From DASPJR01 sp035628505 (GTDB lineage: Bacteria; Planctomycetota; SZUA-567; H5-PLA8): a stretch of 27,031 nucleotides of DNA. Position 1 is the stretch's first letter. Each line of letters opens with the position of its first letter. The position numbers and the translations under genes were made by a program. The stretch covers positions 1-27,031 of the forward strand of contig DASPJR010000108.1 of the NCBI GenBank assembly GCA_035628505.1, read 5' to 3'. Below the pieces are notes generated by a model. It ran no database searches, was not told the origin of the DNA, and saw nothing but the letters and a program-made list of their open reading frames with translations. This document shows positions 8,581-15,981 of the stretch, one piece after another.

Positions 8581-9279
8581 TCAGTGCGTGACCTGGTCAG
8601 CGACCGCTACAGGTTCAGGCTTTGCAGCCTCAGCCGTCTCACGCAGTGCGTTGCAGGCAAATGCAGCGAGGCAGGCGCCAATTACCGGAGCGGCGATATA
8701 GACGGCGATGTGATTGAGTTGTCCCGACACCAGCGCGGGCCCGATAGAGCGCGCAGGATTCATGGATGCGCCCGTAAGAGGACCGGCAAACAGAATCTCA
8801 AGCGTAACGACCGAGCTGATCGCGATGCCCGCGGTGATGCCCTTTTCCTTGGCGCCAGTGGTGACGCTGAGAATGACGAACATCAGGAAAAACGTAAGCA
8901 CCGTCTCCAGTATGAAGACTTGGGTCACTGTAATCGACGCGCCTGGCAGGGTTGCACCGAGGCCCTTATCGTTTGGAAAGAGCGCATGCAGGAGCAAGGC
9001 TGCGAAAATCGCGCCGGCGCATTGCGCGATGACATACGGGGCCACCGTGGCTGCGTTAATGCGCTTTGCGACGAAAAGTCCAATCGTGACTGCGGGGTTC
9101 AGATGCGCACCCGATACGTCGCCCAGCGCTTGAATGAGTGCAAGCACCACCAGTCCGAAGGTCAGCGCGATGCCGATCAGGCCGACGGCGCCGCCGGTTG
9201 CAGTGTTCGTAACGACAGCACCGCATCCGAAAAACACCAGCATGAATGTGCCGAGCAGCTCGGCCGAATATTTTTTCAT
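8581..9279 (-). CDS. Aquaporin (MIP family channel), AqpM-like filter
   Basis: The protein is 232 aa, six transmembrane helices expected. The start is ATG 9279: GGAG lies 7 bases before it, whereas the ATG six bases further upstream is too close to that site. The two half-helix motifs HLNPAVTIG (N61) and SMNPARSIG (N174) are both intact. Aligning by hand to E. coli AqpZ relative to the two NPA motifs gives the aromatic/Arg filter as F41, I162, A171 and R177. The His of classical water channels is thus replaced by Ile, as in the archaeal AqpM, which suggests a wider, less polar filter able to pass glycerol or small gases as well as water. The C-tail (about 25 residues) is acidic and Ala-rich. 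The fdhA terminator lies upstream of it, so it is probably transcribed separately. Confidence 0.92.
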   Translation of the reverse strand: MKKYSAELLGTFMLVFFGCGAVVTNTATGGAVGLIGIALTFGLVVLALIQALGDVSGAHLNPAVTIGLFVAKRINAATVAPYVIAQCAGAIFAALLLHALFPNDKGLGATLPGASITVTQVFILETVLTFFLMFVILSVTTGAKEKGITAGIAISSVVTLEILFAGPLTGASMNPARSIGPALVSGQLNHIAVYIAAPVIGACLAAFACNALRETAEAAKPEPVAVADQVTH

Positions 9280-9327
9280 AGCCATTCTCCAGGAGGTGGT
9301 CGTTAGTGGATAGCGTCGAACAGAGAG

Positions 9328-9360
9328 AAAAAGGGCCGGGAGCACATGTACTCCCGGCCC
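9328..9360 (-). terminator. Terminator of fdhA
   Basis: GGGCCGGGAG (9333-9342) pairs perfectly with CTCCCGGCCC (9351-9360), 8-nt loop. Read on the minus strand the hairpin is followed by TTTTTCTCTC (complement of 9323-9332), a classical terminator 24 bases past the fdhA stop. Confidence 0.92.
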
Positions 9361-9383
9361 TTGATAACAATCGGTCTTCGCGT

Positions 9384-10577
9384 TTACGCCACCGTCTTGT
9401 GCGGATCGATGACGTACTTCTTGGCAGCGCCCTTGTCGAAGTCAACGTATCCCTTCGGCGCCTGATCGAGGCTGATCATCTGCACGTTCACGGCCTTGGC
9501 GATCTGGATCTTGTTGTGCAGAATCGCCATCATCAGCTTGCGGTGATAACGCATCACCGGGCACTGACCGGTCGTGAAGCAGCAGCTCTTGGCCCAGCCC
9601 AGGCCGATGCGGATCGAAAGGCTGCCGACCTTGGCCGCTTCGTCCACCGCGCCCGGATCGCCGGTGACGTACAGGCCCGGAATGCCGATGTTGCCGCCGG
9701 CCTTGACCACGGTCATCACCGTGTTCAGCACCGTCGCCGGCATTTCGACAGACGCATCGCGTCCATGTCCGCGCGCTTCGAAGCCGACACAGTCGACGGC
9801 GCAGTCCACTTCAGGCACGCCCAGGATCTGCTCGATCTGCTCGCTCACGCTTGCGCTCTTGGAGACGTCCACGGTCTCGCAGCCGAACGAGCGCGCCTGC
9901 GCCAGGCGTTCTGCGTTCAGGTCGCCGACGATCACCACCGCCGCGCCAAGCAGATGGCACGAAGCCGCGCACGCCAGACCGACGGGACCGGCACCCGCGA
10001 TGTACACCGTCGCGCCCGGCCCGACACCCGCCGTGACCGCGCCGTGATAGCCGGTCGGGAAAATGTCCGACAGGAGGGTAAGGTCCTTGATCTTCTCCAT
10101 CGCCAGGCCGCGATCCGGGAACTTCAGCAGGTTGAAGTCGGCATACGGAACCATCACGTACTCAGCCTGTCCGCCAACCCAGCCGCCCATGTCCACGTAT
10201 CCGTACGCCGCGCCAGGGCGGGCGGGATTGACGTTGAGGCAGATTCCGGTCTTGCCTTCCTTACAATTGGTGCAGCGTCCGCAGGCGATGTTGAATGGAA
10301 CGCTGACGATGTCGCCCTTCTTGATGAACTCGACATCACGTCCGCACTCGATCACTTCGCCGGTGATTTCATGGCCCAGGATCAGGCCGGTTGGCGCTGT
10401 TGTGCGGCCGCGGACCATGTGCTGATCCGAACCGCAGATGTTCGTGCACACGACTTTCAAAATCACACCGTGCTCGCACTTGCGGTTCTGCTCTTTCAGC
10501 TCCAGCTTCGGGAAGTCGATGCTCTTGACTTCGACTTTGCCCGGCCCCATGTACGCAACTCCACGATTGGTTGGCAT
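9384..10577 (-). CDS. fdhA: Glutathione-independent formaldehyde dehydrogenase (zinc, NAD)
   Basis: The protein is 397 aa, the normal length for the Pseudomonas putida type enzyme. It starts at ATG 10577 after AAAGGGGGG. It oxidises formaldehyde to formate with NAD in the cytoplasm and is a zinc medium-chain dehydrogenase. Catalytic zinc ligands are C48 (NICGSDQH), H69 (GHEITGE) and D171 (LLSDIFPTGYHG). Structural zinc ligands are C99, C102, C105 and C113 (CGRCTNCKEGKTGIC). The NAD loop is GAGPVG at 195-200. The N-terminal NRGVAYMGPGKVEV and C-terminal KKYVIDPHKT match this subfamily specifically rather than general alcohol dehydrogenases. No other one-carbon genes are adjacent, so a detoxification role is as likely as methylotrophy. 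It has its own terminator and a candidate operator upstream. Best-supported call in the window. Confidence 0.95.
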   Translation of the reverse strand: MPTNRGVAYMGPGKVEVKSIDFPKLELKEQNRKCEHGVILKVVCTNICGSDQHMVRGRTTAPTGLILGHEITGEVIECGRDVEFIKKGDIVSVPFNIACGRCTNCKEGKTGICLNVNPARPGAAYGYVDMGGWVGGQAEYVMVPYADFNLLKFPDRGLAMEKIKDLTLLSDIFPTGYHGAVTAGVGPGATVYIAGAGPVGLACAASCHLLGAAVVIVGDLNAERLAQARSFGCETVDVSKSASVSEQIEQILGVPEVDCAVDCVGFEARGHGRDASVEMPATVLNTVMTVVKAGGNIGIPGLYVTGDPGAVDEAAKVGSLSIRIGLGWAKSCCFTTGQCPVMRYHRKLMMAILHNKIQIAKAVNVQMISLDQAPKGYVDFDKGAAKKYVIDPHKTVA

Positions 10578-10646
10578 TGTTCCCCCCTTTTTGGGAAATG
10601 AGTGATAAAAACGAACACAATATTTTTGTATGACAATAAAGGGCTT

Positions 10647-10660
10647 TTGCACGGGTGCAA
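10647..10660. promoter_or_regulatory. Palindrome TTGCAC-GG-GTGCAA upstream of fdhA
   Basis: Perfect 6-bp inverted arms separated by 2 bases, 70 bases upstream of the fdhA start on its template side, in an AT-rich leader (10590-10740). It could be an operator. A related but wider half-site pair (GCAC-N4-GTGC followed by AA) lies at 26273-26286. The role is inferred; no promoter boxes are clear. Confidence 0.35.
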
Positions 10661-10781
10661 CGAGGATTATCAGGAATTCGTGATATTTTTTGTCAGACGC
10701 AAACCTGCGATCGCAAAGCCTTAATTTTTATTGGCTTATACGCAGTTGTGCTTCCTTGGGAAAGGCTCAACTTGGCTGAGC

Positions 10782-11825
10782 TTACGGCTTCGTTTTGAGC
10801 AGTTTCCAACGCTTCGATTCTACGCGTGTCTCTTTCTCGCCCTCCTTCTTCACCATTAGCGCTGCCGCACCGGGTGTTTCATCTACAAGCTTCACTCCAC
10901 GTTCGGGAGTGATCACGCTCAGCGCGGTCGCCAGCCAATCCGTTTCCGTGCACGTTTTCGCCACGACCGTCACGCGGCTGTGTCCGATCAGCCCAAGACC
11001 GGTAGCCGGATCGACGATGTGCGAATAGCGCACACCGCCGATCTCGACGAACTGTTCGGCATCGCCCGAAGTCGACACGGCGGCATTTTCGAGAATCAAA
11101 GTCTGAGCCTGCTGCTGCTGAGCTTCGCTCTTGCCCTGAACGGCTCCGAGCGGCGAGACTTCGACGTTCCAGCCGTCGCTGCCCGGCGGCGCATCGCTGA
11201 CGGCGATGTCACCTCCCGCCGCAACCAGCGCGCTGCTGATGCCGTGTTTTTTCAGCACCGCGAGTGCGGCATCTGCGGCGTAGCCCTTGGCGATGCCGCC
11301 CAGATCGAGCACCATTCCTTCACGCGCGAGCTTCACGGTACGAGTCTTCTCATCGAGCAGCAGGTCGTCGATGCCGACCAGGCTCTTCGCTTCGGCCAGC
11401 TTCTCCGGCGCGGGAAGAGCGTACTGGCGCCGCGCGCGACGCCAGAGCCGGATGACGGGCCCGAGCGTGACATCGAACGCGCCTCCCGATTTAAGCGCGG
11501 CCTGTTTTGAAATCATGAGCACTTCAAAAAAGTCCGCGCTCGCCGGAAGCGGCTCGCCGCCGGCTTTGTGCACGGCATTCATGAGCTCGCTGTCGGATTT
11601 GTAATCGCTCATGATATTGTTGAGCTGTTCGATTCGCGCGAAAGCATCGGTGACCGCCGCCATGGCCGTGGCTTCATCTTTGGCGTAGAGAACGATGCGA
11701 AAGCGCGTGCCCATATGCGGCTGCGCCGCTTCAAAGCGCGAGAGGGCGGGGGGCTCGGCGGCGGAGGCGACATTCCACTGCAGAGCAATGATTAGAAGGA
11801 GCAGCAAACTCATGGGTCTAAGCAT
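10782..11825 (-). CDS. apbE: FAD:protein FMN transferase (ApbE family), exported
   Basis: The protein is 347 aa from ATG 11825. A GTG four codons upstream (11837) and another ATG at 11813 are also possible; none has a strong ribosome site. A hydrophobic signal segment precedes AEPP, without a lipobox Cys, so the protein should be soluble periplasmic. ApbE features in order: MGTRFRIVLYAKD near the N-terminus, MSDYKSDSEL, SGGAFDVTLGPVIRLW (the substrate loop), DLGGIAKGYAADAA (FAD/Mg site), ALVAAGGDIAV, and VSTSGDAEQF with YSHIVDPATG close to the C-terminus. ApbE attaches FMN to Ser/Thr of extracytoplasmic redox proteins. No obvious target (NqrC/RnfG-like or NosR-like) lies in the window. Between it and fdhA there is only a weak hairpin at 10765-10781. 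Confidence 0.93.
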   Translation of the reverse strand: MLRPMSLLLLLIIALQWNVASAAEPPALSRFEAAQPHMGTRFRIVLYAKDEATAMAAVTDAFARIEQLNNIMSDYKSDSELMNAVHKAGGEPLPASADFFEVLMISKQAALKSGGAFDVTLGPVIRLWRRARRQYALPAPEKLAEAKSLVGIDDLLLDEKTRTVKLAREGMVLDLGGIAKGYAADAALAVLKKHGISSALVAAGGDIAVSDAPPGSDGWNVEVSPLGAVQGKSEAQQQQAQTLILENAAVSTSGDAEQFVEIGGVRYSHIVDPATGLGLIGHSRVTVVAKTCTETDWLATALSVITPERGVKLVDETPGAAALMVKKEGEKETRVESKRWKLLKTKP

Positions 11826-11842
11826 GAAAACATTCACTATGG

Positions 11843-11878
11843 CGTGACGTCGAACGTGACGTATAATTCATTTAAGGA
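11843..11878 (+). promoter_or_regulatory. Tandem CGTGACGT repeats, TATAAT box and ribosome site
   Basis: Two identical CGTGACGT octamers (11843-11850, 11855-11862) are spaced 12 bases apart and followed by TATAAT (11862-11867) and AAGGAG (11873-11878). A -10 at this place would put transcription start within the ribosome site, so the TATAAT may be fortuitous. The repeats might be an autoregulatory site of the antitoxin-like product. They also sit ahead of the divergent apbE gene. Confidence 0.35.
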
Positions 11879-11885
11879 GTATGTC

Positions 11886-12134
11886 ATGACCACCGTGGCC
11901 ATTCAATTACCAGACGACCTTGCCCAGAGAGCAGAAGCTGCCGGACTGCTTGACCCAAAGACACTGGAAGGGATCGTGCGGGAGGAAATCCGCCGCAGAC
12001 TGGGCGCTCAACTTCTGGAAACGCAAACTCGGGTAAATGCCAAAGGCATCGCAACGATGAGCCTTCCGGATATTCAGGCAGAGGTGAATGCCGTTCGGAC
12101 TGAACGCCAGGGCCGGCATGCGCGCAGTTTATAA
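11886..12134 (+). CDS. Small antitoxin-like protein, no partner toxin
   Basis: The protein is 82 aa from ATG 11886, with AAGGAG at 11873-11878 and 7-base spacing. MTTVAIQLPDDLAQRAEAAG is the type of N-terminus seen in small antitoxins that usually precede PIN-domain toxins: a beta strand followed by a helix, ribbon-helix-helix-like. The rest is helical (LEGIVREEIRRRLG), and MSLPDIQAEVNAVRTERQ matches the usual C-terminal helix before an overlapping toxin start. At 12118 an overlapping ATG begins MRAV, which is how such PIN toxins often begin, but the frame then reads unrelated sequence and stops after about 30 codons. The next gene, convergent, ends at 12144. I read this as an orphan, probably with the toxin lost. 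Family assignment moderate. Confidence 0.6.
   Translation: MTTVAIQLPDDLAQRAEAAGLLDPKTLEGIVREEIRRRLGAQLLETQTRVNAKGIATMSLPDIQAEVNAVRTERQGRHARSL
12118..12129 (+). pseudogene. Possible remnant of a PIN toxin start codon region
   Basis: Only the codons for MRAV overlap the antitoxin-like gene's end in the way a toxin start normally does. The reading frame then becomes YNFRTYFEPT and ends in about 30 codons with no PIN motif. This could be chance. It is listed because it coincides with the change to AT-rich sequence. Confidence 0.2.
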
Positions 12135-12143
12135 TTTCCGCAC

Positions 12144-13265
12144 TTACTTCGAACCAACATTCCAAGGCACTTCTTTTAGGTTCAATTTACGACGCTCGCC
12201 GTTAAGGTAGTCAACCACGTGTTTTGCCCAATGTCGTCCACTTCCAACTCCGTCGAGTGGCGTTGAAATCAAAAGAAACCCTCCGCCTGACCTGCAATTA
12301 GAAAATACTTCATCCATCGGAAATTGTTCGACGTTCTTTTGAATCGCTACCTTCCACGTTTTTGTGTGGACTCCGGCAGCCTCAAGATCGCGAACGTCAA
12401 TCAATAAATTTTCATGGCCACAAGCATTCGCAAATAGAACAAATTCCATTCCCTTTTGGCGCAATCGAAACTCACCTCCAGCAAGCTTTGCAACCCATCG
12501 CAACGACTCTTCTGCATCAAAATCCATCACCTTAAGTGTGATCTTTTCCTGAGCGGCGTTTTCGTACCGTTCATCAATTTTAATCGACACTCCAAGAATC
12601 TTTGCGAGTGTCGCGACGACATCGATAAAAGCTTCATCCATAAACTCGAAAGACAGTTTTTGCTTTAGCCTGTTCTGAATGTCGTGGACCCAATGTGGGT
12701 CAACATTGGGGAGTGCATTGAGTTCCTGGTATGCGAGTTGTGCACTTCGGCGAACACTCACATCCTTATCCTCTAGTTTTTCCCAGATTGCCGGCAACGC
12801 GGGACGTTTAAGTTGGATCAACAGAATGGTGGCATCAAACTGTTCCTTTAGATTCCCAGCACGTATGCGATTGAATAGATTCTCTGCTTTGGCGATAGCT
12901 TCCAAAACGCTTTCGTACACGTACTTCTTTGCAAATTCTGGTTCACTGACCTTACTTTGATTTAAGGCTCTGACCGCAAGATAACGGACAACGACATCGG
13001 AATCGCCAGTAAGTTCTTCAAGCATAACGCGCGCGGCGCCATCTTTAATCTTGCCCAACTCCATCGCAGCTCGTACACGACGCCAGACTTCTACGGCCAC
13101 GAATTCTTCGTTTAGTTCTTTAAGCTTTTCGTTGTCATTCTTGGCATTCCACGTTTGATCCGTAACTAAAGCATTCAATTCATTGAAATACTCGTCGATC
13201 TCATCCGCTGCAATTGACTCGAAGGATGTCATGACAATAAAGAAGAGTATGAATTTGTATCGCAT
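12144..13265 (-). CDS. Secreted HEAT-repeat / STN-domain protein of AT-rich composition
   Basis: The protein is 373 aa. It starts at ATG 13265; no good ribosome site is visible. Residues 1-20 are a signal peptide (cleavage near IAA-DE). Two HEAT-like helical pairs are visible at about 60-104 (RAAMELGKIKDGAARV, VVVRYLAVRALNQ) and 154-182 (VSVRRSAQLAYQEL). Residues 203-278 fit the secretin/TonB short N-terminal domain pattern: LSFEFMDEAFIDVVATLAKILGV, a strand with hydrophobic alternation, then a helix ESLRWVAKLAG and EFVLF. The final 90 residues are not recognised. The codon and base composition is unlike the neighbours: I counted 26 G+C in 12421-12480 and 23 in 13141-13200, against 37 in 13861-13920 (each of 60). 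That points to transfer or relaxed selection. The function is unknown; a periplasmic scaffold is possible. Confidence 0.68.
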   Translation of the reverse strand: MRYKFILFFIVMTSFESIAADEIDEYFNELNALVTDQTWNAKNDNEKLKELNEEFVAVEVWRRVRAAMELGKIKDGAARVMLEELTGDSDVVVRYLAVRALNQSKVSEPEFAKKYVYESVLEAIAKAENLFNRIRAGNLKEQFDATILLIQLKRPALPAIWEKLEDKDVSVRRSAQLAYQELNALPNVDPHWVHDIQNRLKQKLSFEFMDEAFIDVVATLAKILGVSIKIDERYENAAQEKITLKVMDFDAEESLRWVAKLAGGEFRLRQKGMEFVLFANACGHENLLIDVRDLEAAGVHTKTWKVAIQKNVEQFPMDEVFSNCRSGGGFLLISTPLDGVGSGRHWAKHVVDYLNGERRKLNLKEVPWNVGSK

Positions 13266-13437
13266 ACTTGTTCGAATGCTCTGGCGAATGCGCCGTCCTG
13301 ATTCTTAGACGCTAAGGGTAACCGCGCATTCAGGGCAAAGGGGAGTGAAAAATTGGTTTTCAACGCTCTTTCGCCGGAGTAAATTCTGCTCTTTCCAAGA
13401 ACGTCACGTTACGGTCTCTGCTTTGGGAGGACATCCT

Positions 13438-14448
13438 TTGATCGCCGCTTCGAATCGACTTCTTGCCGCTGCGCTCGTCTGCGCCGTGGCGCTCGCCGCA
13501 AACTGCTTTGCCGGCGAAGAGATGAAGCCCTATACGGAAAAGATTGAGGGCTCCACCGTCACCTTCGACATGGTCCCTATCCCCGGAGGCACCTTCATAC
13601 TCGGCAGCCCCGCCGGCGAAAAAGGTCGCGGAGACGACGAAGGTCCGCAGCGCGAAGTGGAGATCAAGCCTTTCTGGATGGGCAAGTTCGAAGTCACCTG
13701 GGACGAGTTCGACATTTACGCTTTCAGCCACGACCTGAAAGCCAAGGAAGAGAAAGGCATCGATCTTTCCAAGCAGTCAGAAACGGAGAAGAAAGCCGAT
13801 GCCGTCACGCGGCCCACGCCGCCCTACGCCGACATGACTTTCGGCCTGGGCCACGACAAGCAGCCGGCCATCTGCATGACCCATCACGCAGCGATGGAAT
13901 ACTGCCGCTGGATCAGCGAGAAAACCGGCAAGACCTACCGCCTGGCAACCGAAGCTGAATGGGAATACGCCTGCCGCGCGGGCGCGAAGACCGCTTACCA
14001 CTTCGGCGACGATCCAGCGCAGCTCAAAGACTATGCCTGGTTCACGGGAAATTCAGAAGGCAAGCCTCAACCTGTCGGCGGCAAGAAGCCGAACGCGTTC
14101 GGGCTTTATGACATGCACGGCAATGTGTCGGAGTGGGTTCTCGACTACTACACGAAGGATTTCTACAGCACGATCAAGGACAAGAGCGTCGGACCGGTCA
14201 ACCTGGTACTCGATAGGAAGTACCCTCACACCGCCCGCGGCGGTTCGTGGGACGACGAAGCTCCGGCGCTGCGCAGTGCCGCGCGCAAGATGTCCGAGAA
14301 AGACTGGAGCCGCCAGGACCCGCAGCTTCCGCAGAGCATCTGGTGGCACACCGACGCGAAGTTCGTCGGCTTCCGCATCGTCCGCCCGCTGAACGAGCAG
14401 GAGAATCTGAAGGGCGCCTACTCGAAGGTGACGAAGGAAGGCGATTAA
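13438..14448 (+). CDS. Secreted SUMF1-fold (formylglycine-generating-enzyme-like) protein, TTG start
   Basis: The protein is 336 aa. I choose the TTG at 13438: it is preceded by GGGAGGA (13425-13431, 7-base spacing) and begins an N-terminus that is a proper signal peptide (RLLAAALVCAVALAANCFAG). An in-frame GTG at 13345 has a ribosome site too close and would bury the signal peptide. The SUMF1 domain is clear: VPIPGGTFILGSP, WMGKFEVTWDEF, YRLATEAEWEYACRAG (167-182), NAFGLYDMHGNVSEW, RGGSW (267-271) and GFRIVRP. The two Cys that true formylglycine-generating oxidases place after RGGS are absent (the text is RGGSWDDEAPALRS), so it is probably not an oxidase but a binding or structural variant. 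No sulfatase is next to it. Confidence 0.87.
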   Translation: MIAASNRLLAAALVCAVALAANCFAGEEMKPYTEKIEGSTVTFDMVPIPGGTFILGSPAGEKGRGDDEGPQREVEIKPFWMGKFEVTWDEFDIYAFSHDLKAKEEKGIDLSKQSETEKKADAVTRPTPPYADMTFGLGHDKQPAICMTHHAAMEYCRWISEKTGKTYRLATEAEWEYACRAGAKTAYHFGDDPAQLKDYAWFTGNSEGKPQPVGGKKPNAFGLYDMHGNVSEWVLDYYTKDFYSTIKDKSVGPVNLVLDRKYPHTARGGSWDDEAPALRSAARKMSEKDWSRQDPQLPQSIWWHTDAKFVGFRIVRPLNEQENLKGAYSKVTKEGD

Positions 14449-14477
14449 GAATAGCACTGATATTGTGAGTGAAGATC

Positions 14478-14507
14478 AAGCCGGCTCAAGCGCCGGCTTT
14501 TCTTTTT
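14478..14507 (+). terminator. Terminator after the SUMF1-fold gene
   Basis: AAGCCGGC (14478-14485) pairs with GCCGGCTT (14492-14499) around a 6-nt loop, followed by TTTTCTTTTT. It lies 30 bases past the stop. Confidence 0.9.
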
Positions 14508-14567
14508 GTCTTTACCTGGACCACGAAGACAATTATTGGGAATAGCTATTCTCGCTAAAGGAGTCCT

Positions 14568-15980
14568 ATGCGCGTTCTCTGGCTTGTGGTTTTCGTCATT
14601 GCACTTGTCTACGGTCTGCTCAACCCGCGCAGCAGCCGGCGCGCTTCCAAGGGAAATGTTACGCCGGCACAGGTGACGAATATTACTGCGCGTAGTGACA
14701 AACAGCTGCCGTTTCCGGCCGGGGAGCTGTTCGACAAGAAAACGCATTTCGAATTCGCAATTTACTACACAGCCGCAGCGAAGACCGATCCAGCGGCTGC
14801 GCTTCAGAAACTCTGCGAACAGCGTTTCACGCGGTTGGCCCGGCTGAAAGATCCGTCGGAGCTTGAGGGCGCAAAGCTGCCGGCGGTGATGATTCGCCCG
14901 GTCCAGATCGAAAAATACAGACCGCCGGATCTGGAGGCTCTGAAATATTACGCTCGCGGGCTCAGCGACGAGCAGAAGAACCAGCTGCAGAAATGCAAAG
15001 AGGTCTTCGTGCTTGATTTTGTCGACAACGCCTCATCGGTCCTCAAGACAGTGCGTGACGCCAGCGAGCTGACGGCGGCGCTGGCGACAGAAACCGGCGG
15101 ACTGATCTGGGACGATGAGACGCGTGAAGTTTTCACGACTGAAGCCTGGCAGAAGCGGCGTCTGGAGCGCTGGACAGGCGATATTCCCAGCGTGTTCGAT
15201 CATGTGACCCAGCATTTTTACCAGGATGGCGAACTCTGCCGGATCGTCACACTCGGCATGAAAAAATTCGCGCTGCCGGACGTGTGCGTTGAAGATATTC
15301 CGCGCTCCTCGGCGCGTTCCATCGGCAGTCTCATCAACCTCGCCTGCCAGACGATGCTCGAACGCGGCAAGCTGGAGCAGCCGGGGAAGCTGAATGTGGA
15401 CGTGGCGAGCCTTAAAAACACGTTCATGCGCGAGTATCTCTCGGCGACATATCTCGACAAAGCCACGGGTAAAGCCAGCCTGCTGCTGGGCAGTGTCATT
15501 CCCAAAGAAGGCGATGCCAGTAACCGCCTTGCGGAAATCGGATTTTCCGGCGGTGCCGATCTGAATGATCAGCAGCGCCAGGACGCGGTGATATCGCAGG
15601 TCTTCGGCTCGCGCGATCAGGTCAGCACCATCACGCACGACGATGAACTGCTGCGCGTCAGCGAACAAGCCAAAGCCGAGATCGCCAAGCTCGCACCGCG
15701 GTTTCAGCAGAATATTCCACAGGGCGAGAGTCTTCTGGTGAAGGCGCCGTTTAGAACCTCAAGCGGCGGCAATGAATGGATGTGGGTCGAGGTCGTCCGC
15801 TGGAACGGGAAGGCGATCGAGGGAATTCTGAAAAACGACCCGTACTCGGTCCCGGGACTCAAAGCTGGCGCGCGTGTGAAGGTGAACCAGGATTCGCTCT
15901 TCGATTACCTGCACACGCTGAAGGACGGAACCGAAGTTGGTAATGAGACTGGAAAGCTGTTGATGAAGCGCGGCAACTGA
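14568..15980 (+). CDS. Membrane-anchored DUF2314-domain protein
   Basis: The protein is 470 aa, starting at ATG 14568 with AAAGGAG 5 bases upstream. Residues 1-18 are one hydrophobic segment (LWLVVFVIALVYGLLN) that likely serves as an anchor or uncleaved signal. The first 350 residues do not match a family I know; they include a possible surface helix with an aspartate-rich stretch (WDDETREVFTTEAW). The C-terminal 85 residues (about 385-468) match the DUF2314 pattern: SLLVKAPFRTSSGGNEWMW, VEVVRWNGKAIEGILKNDP, a Gly-hinge and DYLHTLKDG. DUF2314 has no assigned function. The stop at 15978-15980 is one base from the stop of the convergent AhpD-like gene, with no terminator between. Confidence 0.75.
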   Translation: MRVLWLVVFVIALVYGLLNPRSSRRASKGNVTPAQVTNITARSDKQLPFPAGELFDKKTHFEFAIYYTAAAKTDPAAALQKLCEQRFTRLARLKDPSELEGAKLPAVMIRPVQIEKYRPPDLEALKYYARGLSDEQKNQLQKCKEVFVLDFVDNASSVLKTVRDASELTAALATETGGLIWDDETREVFTTEAWQKRRLERWTGDIPSVFDHVTQHFYQDGELCRIVTLGMKKFALPDVCVEDIPRSSARSIGSLINLACQTMLERGKLEQPGKLNVDVASLKNTFMREYLSATYLDKATGKASLLLGSVIPKEGDASNRLAEIGFSGGADLNDQQRQDAVISQVFGSRDQVSTITHDDELLRVSEQAKAEIAKLAPRFQQNIPQGESLLVKAPFRTSSGGNEWMWVEVVRWNGKAIEGILKNDPYSVPGLKAGARVKVNQDSLFDYLHTLKDGTEVGNETGKLLMKRGN

Positions 15981-15981
15981 T

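Noticed and set aside
8584..10601. Plus-strand open frames opposite the aquaporin and fdhA genes
   Set aside because: Both minus-strand genes are certain (NPA motifs, zinc ligands).
10765..10781. Hairpin GCTCA-N7-TGAGC as terminator of apbE
   Set aside because: Five-base stem, overlaps the stop codon side and lacks a T tract.
11862..11867. TATAAT as a normal -10 promoter box
   Set aside because: It would start transcription within the ribosome-binding site of the next gene, and no -35 lies 17 bases upstream; kept only as part of a tentative regulatory entry.
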